From contig NZ_FUWX01000009.1 in the NCBI RefSeq assembly GCF_900167275.1, positions 1-64,000 of the forward strand: 64,000 nucleotides of DNA, read 5' to 3'. The notes under the pieces were generated by a model. It was given only the letters and a program-made list of their open reading frames with translations. It was not told the origin of the DNA and made no database searches. Source of the stretch: Cetobacterium ceti (GTDB lineage Bacteria; Fusobacteriota; Fusobacteriia; Fusobacteriales; Fusobacteriaceae). Positions 26,135 to 35,797 of the stretch are shown here, one piece after another; position 1 is the first letter of the stretch, and each line of letters starts with the position of its first letter. A program made the position numbers and the translations under genes.

Positions 26135-26899
26135 ATGAAAAAGTTTACATTTTTATTATCCAGCATCCTAATTCTTTCAACTAGTGTCTATGCTAAAGAG
26201 ATGATGGTTAATCCTATGGAATCTAAAGAAGTAGTTGAACAACCTATGGTTGTTGAAGAAGTGAGTACAGTTGTAGTTCAAGATATTGTTCCAAGAAAAA
26301 ATAAACAATATCTAGTTTTAAAAGTTGGAGGAGATATTTCTCCAGAATATGAAAATGTTAATTTAAATGGTAACAAACTTAATTCTAAAAGCGCAAAAAA
26401 TTTAGGTTATGAAATTTCCTTAGAATTTATGCAACAACTTTGGCACTCAAACTTTGAAGTTGGTTTAGGTACTGCTTATCAAAGACATGGAGGAGTAAAA
26501 AGTATTAATTCTGTAAGCGAACCTGAAATAGTTAGGGCTTCTACTAATGAAATATCCGTTAATTTAGGAAGGTATGATTCTGTGCCACTTTATTTGATTG
26601 GTAAATACAACTTCGGTTTTTGGAAAGGATGGAGCCCTTATATAAAAGGAGATATTGGTTACTCTTTTAATATAAAAGATCATTCTTTAAGAGAGGCTGG
26701 AGAGAGCATTCCTACAAAAATTGATGATGGTTTATATTATGGTGTTGGTCTAGGTGCTGAATATTATAATTGGACTGTAGATGCCATGTATAAAGTAAAT
26801 AAAGCCGATATAAAAGTTCATGCTGACGCTGATAGATACTCAGATAACTTTGATTATTCTAGAGTTACTTTATCTGTTGGTTATAAATTTGATCTATAA
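26135..26899 (+). CDS. Outer-membrane beta-barrel protein B (paralogue)
   Basis: The 254-residue protein has a signal peptide ending near VYA, a short Val/Glu-rich linker, and a barrel ending in SVGYKFDL. The C-terminal strand sequence FDYSRVTLSVGYKF is identical to protein A, while the N-terminal half and surface loops differ, as expected after duplication. It has AGGAGG upstream and its own terminator, so the two genes can be expressed separately. Confidence 0.82.
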   Translation: MKKFTFLLSSILILSTSVYAKEMMVNPMESKEVVEQPMVVEEVSTVVVQDIVPRKNKQYLVLKVGGDISPEYENVNLNGNKLNSKSAKNLGYEISLEFMQQLWHSNFEVGLGTAYQRHGGVKSINSVSEPEIVRASTNEISVNLGRYDSVPLYLIGKYNFGFWKGWSPYIKGDIGYSFNIKDHSLREAGESIPTKIDDGLYYGVGLGAEYYNWTVDAMYKVNKADIKVHADADRYSDNFDYSRVTLSVGYKFDL

Positions 26900-26905
26900 A
26901 AAATT

Positions 26906-26930
26906 AACCCCTCTAAATATAGAGGGGTTT
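26906..26930. terminator. Terminator after barrel gene B
   Basis: 10-bp arms 26906-26915 and 26920-26929 around AATA. It faces the convergent DUF1846 gene and may act in both directions. Confidence 0.85.
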
Positions 26931-26940
26931 TATAATTTAA

Positions 26941-28449
26941 TTATTCATTATAATATAAGTTTACAGTTGGGAAATGAGGATCACAAGTAACATCAATTCC
27001 TAATTTTCTTAGAGTTTGCTCATCACCTTTACTGATTATACTTGTTGAATGCATTTGAGCGCCTTTTAACATATTTAACTTATCCATAGCAACTTGAGCT
27101 AATGGATTAGCTGATGCTGAAATAGTTAAAGCTATTAATAACTCTTCTATTGTTAATCCTACAGATTTACTCTGTAAAGTTTTAGATTTTAAATGTAAAA
27201 TTGGTTCTATTATTGATGGAGAAATTAAGTGTATTCCATCATTAATATCTGCAATATATTTTAAAGAATTTATTATAGCTGCAGAAGTTGCATCCATAAT
27301 TGGAGATTTTTTACCAGTTAAAATAGTTCCATCAGCTAATTCTATAGCAACTGATGAACAGATATCTTTTTTATCATTACTTCCCTTTTGCTTAGCTAAA
27401 TGCTCTCTAGAAGCAGTAACAACCTTTCTATCTTCCTCTTTTAAATTTAATTCTTCCATTATTAATTTAGCTCTTTGATAAGTTTCTTTATCTACATAAC
27501 CTTTTTTATATTCACAACCAGTTTTGAAATATCTTCTAATGATTTCTTGTTTTGATGCTTCTCTTACAACTTCATCATCAATAATTCCAAATCCTACTCT
27601 ATTTACTCCCATATCAGTTGGAGATTTATAAACTGATTCTTTTCCAGTAATTTTTTCAATTATTCTTTTTAAAACAGGGAAAGCTTCAATATCTCTATTG
27701 TAGTTTACAGCTGTTTCTCCATAATAATCTAAGTGGAATGAATCTATCATATTTACGTCTTTTAAATCCACTGTTGCTGCTTCATAGGCAATATTTAATG
27801 GATGCTTTAAAGGTACATTCCAAACAGGGAATGTCTCGAATTTTGAGTATCCAGCTACGTTTCCTCTTTTATTCTCATGATATAATTGACTTAAACATGT
27901 TGCTAATTTTCCGCTTCCAGGTCCTGGAGCTGTAACAACTACTATTGGCTTACTTGTTTCAATATATGGATTTTTTCCATATCCTTCATCACTTACAATA
28001 GTATCAACATCTGTAGGGTAACCCTTTGTTGCTCTATGCTTATAAACTTTTATTCCTCTACGCTCTAATTTGTTTATAAATACAGTTGTTGCTGGCTGAT
28101 CATCATATCTTGTTATTACCACGCTGTTTACTTCTAGTTCTCTTTCTCTTAAATCATCTATTAATCTAAGAACGTCCATATCATAAGTAATACCGAAATC
28201 TCCTCTTATTTTGTTTCTCTCGATATCCCCTGCATAAACACAGATTACTACTTCTACTTTTTCTTTTAATCTTTGTAATAGTTTTATTTTGGCATTTTCA
28301 TCAAAGCCAGGTAAAACTCTTTTTGCATGTAGATCATATAATAATTTTCCACCAAACTCTAAATAAAGTTTGTCATAATTGTCTACTCTTTCTAATATAA
28401 ATTTTGATTGTTCTTCAAGATATTTGTTATGATCGAATCCGATTTTCAT
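26941..28449 (-). CDS. DUF1846 (UPF0371) family protein
   Basis: This 502-residue protein is full length for the DUF1846 family: an opening [18 protein letters not shown], then [15 protein letters not shown], the P-loop-like [15 protein letters not shown], and [14 protein letters not shown]. The family is widespread in anaerobes; its biochemical role is not settled, though the GPGSGK loop suggests nucleotide or phosphate binding. It is a single gene with GGGAG before the ATG. Confidence 0.9.
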   Translation of the reverse strand: MKIGFDHNKYLEEQSKFILERVDNYDKLYLEFGGKLLYDLHAKRVLPGFDENAKIKLLQRLKEKVEVVICVYAGDIERNKIRGDFGITYDMDVLRLIDDLRERELEVNSVVITRYDDQPATTVFINKLERRGIKVYKHRATKGYPTDVDTIVSDEGYGKNPYIETSKPIVVVTAPGPGSGKLATCLSQLYHENKRGNVAGYSKFETFPVWNVPLKHPLNIAYEAATVDLKDVNMIDSFHLDYYGETAVNYNRDIEAFPVLKRIIEKITGKESVYKSPTDMGVNRVGFGIIDDEVVREASKQEIIRRYFKTGCEYKKGYVDKETYQRAKLIMEELNLKEEDRKVVTASREHLAKQKGSNDKKDICSSVAIELADGTILTGKKSPIMDATSAAIINSLKYIADINDGIHLISPSIIEPILHLKSKTLQSKSVGLTIEELLIALTISASANPLAQVAMDKLNMLKGAQMHSTSIISKGDEQTLRKLGIDVTCDPHFPTVNLYYNE

Positions 28450-28525
28450 TACTAACTCCCTTTCCTTTTGAATGATTTTTGACTCTCTATTTTACCATAG
28501 ATACAAATAAAAATCAAATTATCTA

Positions 28526-28556
28526 AAAAAAAAGAGCCATTTTTCTCAGGCTCTTT
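28526..28556 (-). terminator. Terminator of the small lipoprotein gene
   Basis: AAAGAGCC (28531-28538) pairs with GGCTCTTT (28549-28556), with a T-run on the minus strand. Confidence 0.85.
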
Positions 28557-28564
28557 ATATAAAA

Positions 28565-28942
28565 TTACATATCTTTTGGATCAACTTTTACTTTATCTAC
28601 TGCTTTATTAACATCTTTTTCAACTTTTGTTGCATCAGCTTTAATTTCTGCAGCCCCTTTATCTACTGCTTTATCTATTGCTGATTCCTTTGGAGCTGGC
28701 TGTGCTTCCTCAGTTGGAACTGCAACTGTTCCCTCTTCAATAACTGTTACATCCTCTACTACTGCTGGAGGATTAGCTACTGATTCTGTAGCTGCATTAT
28801 CAGCTGACACTGCTGGTGCTGGAGTAGCTGGTTGTTCTGTAGTTGTAGTTGCTGCTGGTTTAGCCTCTTCTTTTTTCCCTTCGCATGCAAATAAAGAAAA
28901 TGCTAAAGCTAAAATTGCTAATAATTTTAATTTGTTTTTCAT
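28565..28942 (-). CDS. Small low-complexity lipoprotein
   Basis: The 125-residue protein has a lipoprotein signal with lipobox LFAC (Cys at about residue 20). The mature part is rich in Ala, Pro, Glu, Val and Lys. Its second half (about residues 85-125) is a predicted amphipathic, Lys/Asp-rich helix with repeated A-x-D-K-A/V-D-K units, reminiscent of small abundant envelope lipoproteins. GGAGG precedes the start. No enzymatic domain is seen. Confidence 0.8.
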   Translation of the reverse strand: MKNKLKLLAILALAFSLFACEGKKEEAKPAATTTTEQPATPAPAVSADNAATESVANPPAVVEDVTVIEEGTVAVPTEEAQPAPKESAIDKAVDKGAAEIKADATKVEKDVNKAVDKVKVDPKDM

Positions 28943-29112
28943 AAAAATTACCTCCTATTTATATCTATAAAATTCATTCATTATTATTTTAGCACAAATT
29001 TCACAAATTTCCTTCTAATTATTAAAAAAAATTCATTTTTTATTTATTGATTATATAAATTTTTTAGTATAAGATAGAGTTAGTGTACCAAATAGATAAA
29101 AGGAGGGACTTT

Positions 29113-30336
29113 ATGAATTACTTACTTGATAAATTTTTACAGTATATTAAAATTGACACAACTTCAGATGAAACAAGTGAAACATGTCCAAGTACTAAAA
29201 TTCAATTAAACTTAGCAAAAATAATCCTTGAGGATATGCAAGCTCTAGGATTAGAAGACATTTCTCTAGATGAGAATGGATATATTATGGGTACTTTACC
29301 AAGTAACTGTGATAAATCTATTCCAACAGTTGGTTTTATTGCTCATATGGATACTGCCCCATCATTTAATGGAACAAATGTAAATCCTCAAATTATTAAA
29401 GATTACAACGGTGAGAATATTACATTAAATAAAGAAAAAAATATTCATATGACCATAAAGGACTTTCCTGAATTAAAAAATTATACTGGCCAAGATCTAA
29501 TCGTAACAGATGGAACAACTTTATTAGGAGCAGATGACAAAGCTGGTATAGTTGAAATTTTAACTGCTATCAAATATTTAAAAGAACACCCAGAAATAAA
29601 ACATGGAGAAATTAGAATTGGATTTACTCCTGATGAAGAAATTGGTAGAGGAGCAAATTTATTTGATGTTAAAAAGTTCAATGCTCAATTTGCTTATACA
29701 GTTGATGGAGGAGCTATTGGAGAATTAGAATATGAAAACTTTAATGCTGCTTCTGGAAAAATAAAAATTCAAGGTAGAAATATTCATCCAGGTTCAGCTA
29801 AAAATAAAATGATTAACTCTTTATTATTAGGAATGGAACTTAATTCTATGTTACCAGTCGACCAAAGACCTGAATATACTGAAGGTTATGAGGGATTCTT
29901 CTTACTTTGTGATATGCATGGTGATGTTGAAAATACTCAAATGGATTACATTATAAGAGATCATTCAATGGAAAAATTTAATCAGAAAAAAGAATTATTA
30001 ATAAAAACTGTTGAATATCTTCAAGAAAAATATAAAGATGCTACAATTGAACTTGAAATTAAAGATAGTTACTTTAATATGAGAGAAAAAATAGAACCTG
30101 TTTATCATATTATTGAATTAGCTAAAAAATCTATGGAAGAAGTTGGAATAACACCAAATATTAAACCTATAAGAGGTGGAACAGATGGAGCTAGGTTATC
30201 CTTTGAAGGATTACCTTGTCCTAATTTATTCACAGGAGGACATAATTTCCATGGAAAATTTGAATATATTCCTATTCAATCAATGGAAAAATCTGTAGAA
30301 TTGATTGTTAAAATAGTTGAAAACTTAACTAAATAA
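29113..30336 (+). CDS. pepT: Peptidase T (tripeptidase)
   Basis: This 407-residue M20 metallopeptidase matches PepT. Zinc ligands and catalytic residues are visible in GFIAHMDTAP, LLGADDKAG, TPDEEIGRG and YTVDGG, with a final His in GGHNFHG. It removes N-terminal residues from tripeptides in the cytoplasm. The ATG at 29113 is chosen because AGGAGGG lies just before it; a GTG at 29083 has no site. Single gene, followed by a strong terminator. Confidence 0.96.
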   Translation: MNYLLDKFLQYIKIDTTSDETSETCPSTKIQLNLAKIILEDMQALGLEDISLDENGYIMGTLPSNCDKSIPTVGFIAHMDTAPSFNGTNVNPQIIKDYNGENITLNKEKNIHMTIKDFPELKNYTGQDLIVTDGTTLLGADDKAGIVEILTAIKYLKEHPEIKHGEIRIGFTPDEEIGRGANLFDVKKFNAQFAYTVDGGAIGELEYENFNAASGKIKIQGRNIHPGSAKNKMINSLLLGMELNSMLPVDQRPEYTEGYEGFFLLCDMHGDVENTQMDYIIRDHSMEKFNQKKELLIKTVEYLQEKYKDATIELEIKDSYFNMREKIEPVYHIIELAKKSMEEVGITPNIKPIRGGTDGARLSFEGLPCPNLFTGGHNFHGKFEYIPIQSMEKSVELIVKIVENLTK

Positions 30337-30345
30337 TACAAAAAG

Positions 30346-30379
30346 AAAAAAGAGGAGAACATCATTTCTCCTCTTTTTT
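30346..30379 (+). terminator. Terminator of pepT
   Basis: A 14-bp A/G-rich stem (30346-30359 with 30366-30379) encloses CATCAT and ends in a T-run. Confidence 0.9.
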
Positions 30380-30391
30380 AGCTTTATCTAA

Positions 30392-30441
30392 TAGAGTTAA
30401 TTTTAGAATTATTTTTTGAGGGGAGATAATTCTAAACTCTA
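30392..30441. other. Bulged stem-loop in the pepT/MATE intergenic region
   Basis: TAGAGT (30392-30397) and TTAGAATTAT (30403-30412) pair with ATAATTCTAA (30426-30435) and ACTCTA (30436-30441): 16 bp in all, with a 5-base bulge on one side. There is no T-run on either strand, so it is not a simple terminator. It could be a 3' stabiliser for the MATE transcript or a small RNA. Confidence 0.45.
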
Positions 30442-30539
30442 AATTTGGTGGGGTTAGATACATAGCCTCTTTAAATATACACACTCTTAATTTTTTTAGC
30501 AACTTTTTTAAAGAAAATAATATTTTTTTTTACCATATA

Positions 30540-31901
30540 CTAAATATATGTTACTTCTAAACGATTTAATACTTTCATTTCTTTTCTTACAAGTAAAAAA
30601 GTAACTATTACTGATAACATATCTGAAAAAGGTACTGCCATCCAAACTCCACGTACTCCCCAAATTTTAGAAAAAATTAAAATGGATGGAATTAAAAATA
30701 ATACCTGTCTACATAAACTTAAAAACATTGTCATTTTTGGCTTTCCTATTGCTTGAAAATATACAGATGTAATAATTTGAAATCCTAAAAATGGAAGTAA
30801 TAAAGTGAATATTCTTAATCCTTTTGCAGCTACGCTTATTAATTCTTGATTTTGTGTAAATATATAAATGAAATATTTTGATAGGAATTGAATACATAGA
30901 AATCCTAAGGTTGATATAAATGTTGCTCCAATAATTGCTTTTATTAAAGCTTCCTTTACTCTTTTATATAGTTTTGCTCCATAATTATATCCAAGTATTG
31001 GTTGTAATCCTTGATTAATACCAAATATAGGCATTAAAACAAATGTTACAATTCCATTTACTATTGTCATTGCCCCAACAGCAATATCTCCTCCATAAAT
31101 ATTTAATACATTATTTGCAAGTAAATTTACAGAACTTGATCCTATTTGTAAAATAAATGGTCCTGCCCCTATAGAAATTATTCTTATAATTCTTTTTATT
31201 TTTAACTTTAAATTATTAACTCTTAATTTTATTCCGCTATATTTAGATGTGAAATATAAGATTGTCCAAAGAGCTGATACAAATTGAGATATTATTGTAG
31301 CGTAAGCTGCTCCTTTTACCCCCATGCCTAAATAAAATATAAATATAGGATCTAAAACAATATTTATAATAGCTCCTATTAAAAGAGTTACCATTGACAT
31401 TCTCGGATTTCCATCTGCTCTTATTCCAGCATTTGCAATATATCCAACTGTGGCAAAAGGGAATCCCATAGCAACAATTTTTAAATAATCCATAGCATAT
31501 TTAGCTGTAGATACACTTGCTCCTAATTTATATACATATAAACTCATAAATTTTATAGTTAAGATTCCAATAATTATTCCAACTATAGTTCCTAAACAAA
31601 TTCCATTTCCTAAATATTTTTCTGCTTCCTCTTTATTTTTCTCTCCCAAATTTAAAGATATATTGGTTGCTCCTCCTAAACCTATTAATAAAGCAAAAGC
31701 AAAGGAAAATATCATAACTGGAAATACTACCCCAACTCCTGCAATAGCAAGAGATCCAACTTCTCTAATATTTCCTATATAGATTCTATCAACTATATTG
31801 TATAAGGCATTTACAACCATTCCAATTATAGCTGGTAAAGAAAATTGAATAAGAAGCTTTGTAATTTTTTCTTGACCCATTAAATCATGTTTTTTACTCA
31901 T
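30540..31901 (-). CDS. MATE-family efflux transporter
   Basis: This 453-residue, 12-helix MATE protein (NorM/DinF branch) shows a start typical of clostridial/fusobacterial MATE proteins (LLIQFSLPAIIGMVVNALYN), IVDRIYIGN and PIFGINQGLQPILGYNYGA. It exports cationic drugs or metabolites using Na+ or H+. A MarR-type regulator is divergent from it across 160 bases, a common arrangement for regulated exporters. Confidence 0.92.
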   Translation of the reverse strand: MSKKHDLMGQEKITKLLIQFSLPAIIGMVVNALYNIVDRIYIGNIREVGSLAIAGVGVVFPVMIFSFAFALLIGLGGATNISLNLGEKNKEEAEKYLGNGICLGTIVGIIIGILTIKFMSLYVYKLGASVSTAKYAMDYLKIVAMGFPFATVGYIANAGIRADGNPRMSMVTLLIGAIINIVLDPIFIFYLGMGVKGAAYATIISQFVSALWTILYFTSKYSGIKLRVNNLKLKIKRIIRIISIGAGPFILQIGSSSVNLLANNVLNIYGGDIAVGAMTIVNGIVTFVLMPIFGINQGLQPILGYNYGAKLYKRVKEALIKAIIGATFISTLGFLCIQFLSKYFIYIFTQNQELISVAAKGLRIFTLLLPFLGFQIITSVYFQAIGKPKMTMFLSLCRQVLFLIPSILIFSKIWGVRGVWMAVPFSDMLSVIVTFLLVRKEMKVLNRLEVTYI

Positions 31902-32005
31902 CTTTCTCCCTCTAAAACAATTTTATACTATGACTTTAATTCTAACTCATTATATCATTTAAAACAATATTAAAAAAATATTTAGGTGAATCCCTATTTT
32001 TACTG

Positions 32006-32011
32006 TATAAT
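32006..32011 (+). promoter_or_regulatory. -10 element of the marR-type gene
   Basis: TATAAT 50 bases before the start codon. The -35 region is weak. Confidence 0.45.
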
Positions 32012-32061
32012 TTTTCTATAAATAATAAAAAAATTTTATGATTTTAGAAGGAGTAAAATTA

Positions 32062-32490
32062 ATGACAAATTTAAAAAAAGGTTTAGTTCGAAATCTTTTA
32101 TTTTTTTCTAATTTTTTAACTGAAAAAATTGAAGAAGTTCTAAAAGATTTTAATATAACCCATTCTGAATATTTAATTTTAAGATATATTCTTGATTTTC
32201 AAGGATCAACTCAATATGAAATTGCTAAGAAATTACATATTTCTACACAAAGGTGTAATCAAATCGCAAAATTATTATTTGAAAAAAATTTAATTCTAAA
32301 AAAAGAAACTTTAAAAGGAAAATTAATAAAAAAAGAATTAACTATAACTGAAGATGGAATTAATCTTTTGAATAAAATTGCTAAGGAACTTTTTATAAGT
32401 TTTCAAAAAGAAAATATTCCCAATGACGATTTAATTATTTTAAATTTAACTCTTCAAAAATTAAATTCTTTTATACAAACAAAAAGATAA
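32062..32490 (+). CDS. MarR-family transcriptional regulator
   Basis: The 142-residue protein has a winged helix-turn-helix of the MarR type: SEYLILRYILDF, then YEIAKKLHISTQRCNQIAKLL as recognition region, and a wing with KLIKKELTITEDG. The ATG at 32062 is preferred because GAAGGAG at 32047-32053 is 8 bases before it. It probably represses the divergent MATE exporter gene and itself. Confidence 0.88.
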   Translation: MTNLKKGLVRNLLFFSNFLTEKIEEVLKDFNITHSEYLILRYILDFQGSTQYEIAKKLHISTQRCNQIAKLLFEKNLILKKETLKGKLIKKELTITEDGINLLNKIAKELFISFQKENIPNDDLIILNLTLQKLNSFIQTKR

Positions 32491-32523
32491 AAAAAGAGAA
32501 AAGCCAAAAGCAATTCTCTTTTT
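32491..32523. terminator. Bidirectional terminator
   Basis: AAAAAGAGAA (32491-32500) pairs with TTCTCTTTTT (32514-32523), between the convergent marR-type and alcohol dehydrogenase genes. Confidence 0.85.
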
Positions 32524-32532
32524 CTTTGAAAT

Positions 32533-33705
32533 TTATAATGCCATTTTTAAAATTTCTAACACATCTTTTTTTTCTAATTTTTTCATAATTCCAAGAGGTC
32601 CACGACATGTTGCTCCCTCTGCCATCTCTTCAAATTTTGAATCATCTATATCAATTTCTCTTAATCTTTCTGGAATTCCTAAATTAATAAAAAATTCTCT
32701 TGTCATTTCTATAGATTTCCTTGCAATATCCATAGAATCAGTTCCTGGTATTTTCCAAACAGCCTTTCCATAGTCTACAAATCTGTGAACATTTTCTGGA
32801 CTTAAAACATATTCCATCCAATAAGGAGTTAAAATTCCTAGTCCAACTCCATGAGTTATATCATATTTTGCACTTAATTCATGTTCTATCATGTGTGTAG
32901 CCCAATCTGTATTTTTCTTTCCACAAGATAGTAATCCATTTAATCCTAAAGAACTAGCCCACATTAAATTTGCTCTTGCTTCATAATCTTCTGGATTTTC
33001 ATAAGCTTTAGGACCAAAATGAATTACTGTTTTTAATAAACTTTCCATCATTCTTGACTGTAAATATGCTCCCTTATCTGGAGAAAAATATTGTTCGAAT
33101 ATATGACTCATTATATCCACTGTTCCTGCAGCAGTTTGATATTTGCTAACTGTAAATGTATATGTAGGATCTAAAACAGAAACTACAGGTCTTAATTTGT
33201 CACTACCTATTGCTAATTTTTGGTTGGTATCTAATTTGGAAATCACACTATTTCCATTCATTTCACTTCCTGTGGCTGCTAAAGTTAAAACAGAAGCTAC
33301 ATGTAACGAATCTTTTAAATTTTCATATTTTTGATCTTCATAAAAATCTTTCCAAACATCTCCATCATATTTTGCTTGAAGAGCAATTCCTTTTGCACAA
33401 TCTATTGTACTTCCTCCTCCAACAGCTAAAACAATTTCAAGTCCATGCTCTTTACAAAGATCTGCTCCTCTTTTTACTGTTTCTATTCTTGGATTAGGAT
33501 CTACTCCAGATAATTCAACAAAACTAATTCCATTTTCACTTAAAGTTTTTACAACTTCATCATATAAACCACTACGTTTTATACTATTTTTACCATATAA
33601 AAATAATACCTTATTTCCATAGGGTAATAATTCTTTTCCTAAATTTCTTACCTGACCTTGTCCAAATAAAATTTTTGTAGGAATATTGTAAATAAAATTA
33701 TTCAT
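32533..33705 (-). CDS. Iron-containing alcohol dehydrogenase (BdhA/YqhD type)
   Basis: This 390-residue group III alcohol dehydrogenase begins with a family-typical IPTKILFGQGQV. NAD(P) binding is shown by GGGSTIDCAKGIA, and metal ligands by D and H in GTVDIMSHIFEQYF and by EHELSAKYDITHGVGL. It reduces aldehydes such as acetaldehyde or butyraldehyde. A Crp/Fnr-type regulator gene lies 21 bases upstream on the same strand, so the two are likely one operon. Acetaldehyde from the nearby DeoC is a plausible substrate; that link is inferred. Confidence 0.9.
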   Translation of the reverse strand: MNNFIYNIPTKILFGQGQVRNLGKELLPYGNKVLFLYGKNSIKRSGLYDEVVKTLSENGISFVELSGVDPNPRIETVKRGADLCKEHGLEIVLAVGGGSTIDCAKGIALQAKYDGDVWKDFYEDQKYENLKDSLHVASVLTLAATGSEMNGNSVISKLDTNQKLAIGSDKLRPVVSVLDPTYTFTVSKYQTAAGTVDIMSHIFEQYFSPDKGAYLQSRMMESLLKTVIHFGPKAYENPEDYEARANLMWASSLGLNGLLSCGKKNTDWATHMIEHELSAKYDITHGVGLGILTPYWMEYVLSPENVHRFVDYGKAVWKIPGTDSMDIARKSIEMTREFFINLGIPERLREIDIDDSKFEEMAEGATCRGPLGIMKKLEKKDVLEILKMAL

Positions 33706-33726
33706 TTGTATCCTCTCCTTTGAAAT

Positions 33727-34362
33727 TTATGATAAAAATTCTAATAATCTCTTTTTATCTATTACTGTAATTTTTTTTCTTTCTTTTCCTATTATATTCT
33801 TTTCCACAAGAAATTTAATATTCCTTGTTAAATTTCTATAACTAACATTTAATTCTGCTGCTAAATCATTTAAATTTTCAAATTTTATTTCATAATTATT
33901 TTTTACCAAATGTTGAATTAATAATAATTTTAAAGGTAAGGTATTTTTTAGTAAAATTGCTTTATTTGTCTTTAATAATTTTTTATTTCCTTCTTTGGCT
34001 AAAAATTTCCAAAAATAAAAATTATCTTTTAAATATTTTTCTGCCACCTCAAAAGATATTAAAAGTATTTTAGTTTTATCAATAGCCACTACATCGTATA
34101 AAACCTCACTCCCATTTACAAATTCAATATCTCCAAATATTTCTAATGGATCTAAAGAATTTATAAAAATTCTATTTCCATTATTAAGTATATAAGAAAT
34201 CTCAACTTTCCCCTCTAAAATAAGATATATATTTTTCACTTTACAATCTGCCTCTAATATAAAATTTCCCTTTTTATAAAAGCATATATTTAATTTATCC
34301 CAAATATTTTCAGGTAAAATTTTATTTAAATTATTTTTTAAAATTTCATCTTTAATTGTCAT
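33727..34362 (-). CDS. Crp/Fnr-family regulator (YeiL-like)
   Basis: The 211-residue protein has an N-terminal cyclic-nucleotide-type beta barrel (about residues 20-115; IYLILEGKVEISY, GDIEFV) and a C-terminal helix-turn-helix (NLNDLAAELNVSYRNLTRNI). It lacks the Arg-Ser pair that binds cAMP, and no N-terminal Cys cluster for Fe-S is seen. The pattern recalls YeiL, a regulator linked with nucleoside genes. GGAGG is 13 bases before the ATG, rather far, but an in-frame stop directly upstream fixes this start. A 7-2-7 palindrome lies between it and the divergent pdp gene. Confidence 0.8.
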   Translation of the reverse strand: MTIKDEILKNNLNKILPENIWDKLNICFYKKGNFILEADCKVKNIYLILEGKVEISYILNNGNRIFINSLDPLEIFGDIEFVNGSEVLYDVVAIDKTKILLISFEVAEKYLKDNFYFWKFLAKEGNKKLLKTNKAILLKNTLPLKLLLIQHLVKNNYEIKFENLNDLAAELNVSYRNLTRNIKFLVEKNIIGKERKKITVIDKKRLLEFLS

Positions 34363-34384
34363 CTAAAATAAAAAATCCTCCATC

Positions 34385-34400
34385 TAGGACACTTGTCCTA
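34385..34400. promoter_or_regulatory. Candidate operator between the Crp-like gene and pdp
   Basis: TAGGACA (34385-34391) and TGTCCTA (34394-34400) are exact inverted repeats separated by 2 bases, placed in the divergent intergenic region. Confidence 0.55.
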
Positions 34401-34467
34401 TATTTTATCTTATAAATTTTATATCATAAACTTATAGATAAGTCTAATGTTAAATGGAGGTTCTTTT

Positions 34468-35781
34468 ATGAGAGCGGTAGATATTATTCAAAAGAAAAGA
34501 GATGGGATTGAATTAACAGATGCTGAAATTAGCTTTTTCTTAGATGGAGCTATGGGAGGAACTGTTCCTGATTATCAACTATCAGCATTTCTTATGGCTG
34601 TATATTTTAATGGAATGACTAAAGAAGAATTAAAAACCTTTACTAGTAAAATGATGCATAGTGGAGATTTAATTAATTTTGAAGGAATTAAGAAATTTCT
34701 AATAGATAAACATTCAACTGGTGGAGTAGGAGATAAAACAACTATAGCTTTAGCTGGTTTATTTGCAGCCTTCGATATTGGTACTGCTAAACTTTCTGGA
34801 AGAGGATTAGGTCATACTGGTGGAACTATTGATAAGTTTGAAGCTATTGATGGATTTAAATTTCCAGAAACTAAAGAAGAATTAATTAATATGGTAAATG
34901 AAACTGGAACAGGAATTATGGGATATTCTGATAAAATTGTTCCTTTAGATAAAAAATTATACTCACTTAGAGATGTAACTGCAACAGTATCTAGTATTCC
35001 TTTAATTGCTAGTTCAATTATGAGTAAGAAATTAGCTGTACAAGCTGATGGAATCATTCTTGATGTTAAAGTTGGTTCTGGTGCATTTATGAAGGATATA
35101 GATCAAGCTAGAGAGCTTGCTAAAACTATGTTAAGCATTGGAGATTCTTTTAATAGAAAAGTGGTAACTGTTTTAACTAATATGGATCAACCTTTAGGAC
35201 ATGCTGTTGGGAATGCCAATGAAATTATTGAAGCTATTGAAACTCTAAAGGGAAGAGGTCCTGAAGATTTCACAGAATTAGTTGAAACTATCGTTGCCCT
35301 TGCACTACAAATAAAAGGTGATGTATCAACTCTTGAAGAGGGAAAAGCAAAAGTTTTAGAAGCAATTAAATCTGGAAAAGCTATAGATCACTTAAAAGCA
35401 TTTATTGCTTGTGCTGGTGGAAATCCTGATCTAGTAGATGATTATTCTTTATTACCAAAAGCTAAACATGAAGTAGAAGTAAAATCAAACAAATCAGGTT
35501 GGGTTTATAGAATCGAAGCTGAAGAAATTGGAAAATCTGCAATGGTTTTAGGAGCAGGTAGAGAAACTAAAGAAGATATTATAGACCATTCTGTTGGAGT
35601 TATTCTTAAGAAAAAAGTTGGAGACTATGTAAAAGAAGGAGAAACTTTAGCAATTATCCAATATAATGATAAAAATCTTGATAGTTCTATTAAGCTTTTA
35701 GAGGATGCATATACAATTGAAGATAGAGAAGTATCTAAAACTAATGTAATTTTTGAAATACATTCTGTAAATGTATTATAA
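34468..35781 (+). CDS. pdp: Pyrimidine-nucleoside phosphorylase
   Basis: The 437-residue enzyme matches the Pdp/DeoA family. The phosphate-binding signature is KHSTGGVGDKTT, followed by KLSGRGLGHTGGT, and GSGAFMKD is in the second half. It splits thymidine, deoxyuridine and uridine with phosphate, giving (deoxy)ribose-1-phosphate. The ATG at 34468 has GGAGG 6-7 bases before it. deoC follows 16 bases after the stop. No phosphopentomutase (deoB) gene is in the window. Confidence 0.95.
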   Translation: MRAVDIIQKKRDGIELTDAEISFFLDGAMGGTVPDYQLSAFLMAVYFNGMTKEELKTFTSKMMHSGDLINFEGIKKFLIDKHSTGGVGDKTTIALAGLFAAFDIGTAKLSGRGLGHTGGTIDKFEAIDGFKFPETKEELINMVNETGTGIMGYSDKIVPLDKKLYSLRDVTATVSSIPLIASSIMSKKLAVQADGIILDVKVGSGAFMKDIDQARELAKTMLSIGDSFNRKVVTVLTNMDQPLGHAVGNANEIIEAIETLKGRGPEDFTELVETIVALALQIKGDVSTLEEGKAKVLEAIKSGKAIDHLKAFIACAGGNPDLVDDYSLLPKAKHEVEVKSNKSGWVYRIEAEEIGKSAMVLGAGRETKEDIIDHSVGVILKKKVGDYVKEGETLAIIQYNDKNLDSSIKLLEDAYTIEDREVSKTNVIFEIHSVNVL

Positions 35782-35797
35782 TATAGGAGGAAATAAT

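Noticed and set aside
33210-33497. 95-codon plus-strand frame within the alcohol dehydrogenase gene
   Set aside because: Product is Leu/His/Phe-rich low-complexity sequence typical of an antisense frame.
34377-34461. SD-masking hairpin before pdp (CCTCCAT with ATGGAGG)
   Set aside because: The upstream arm is better explained as the ribosome site of the divergent Crp/Fnr-type gene on the other strand.
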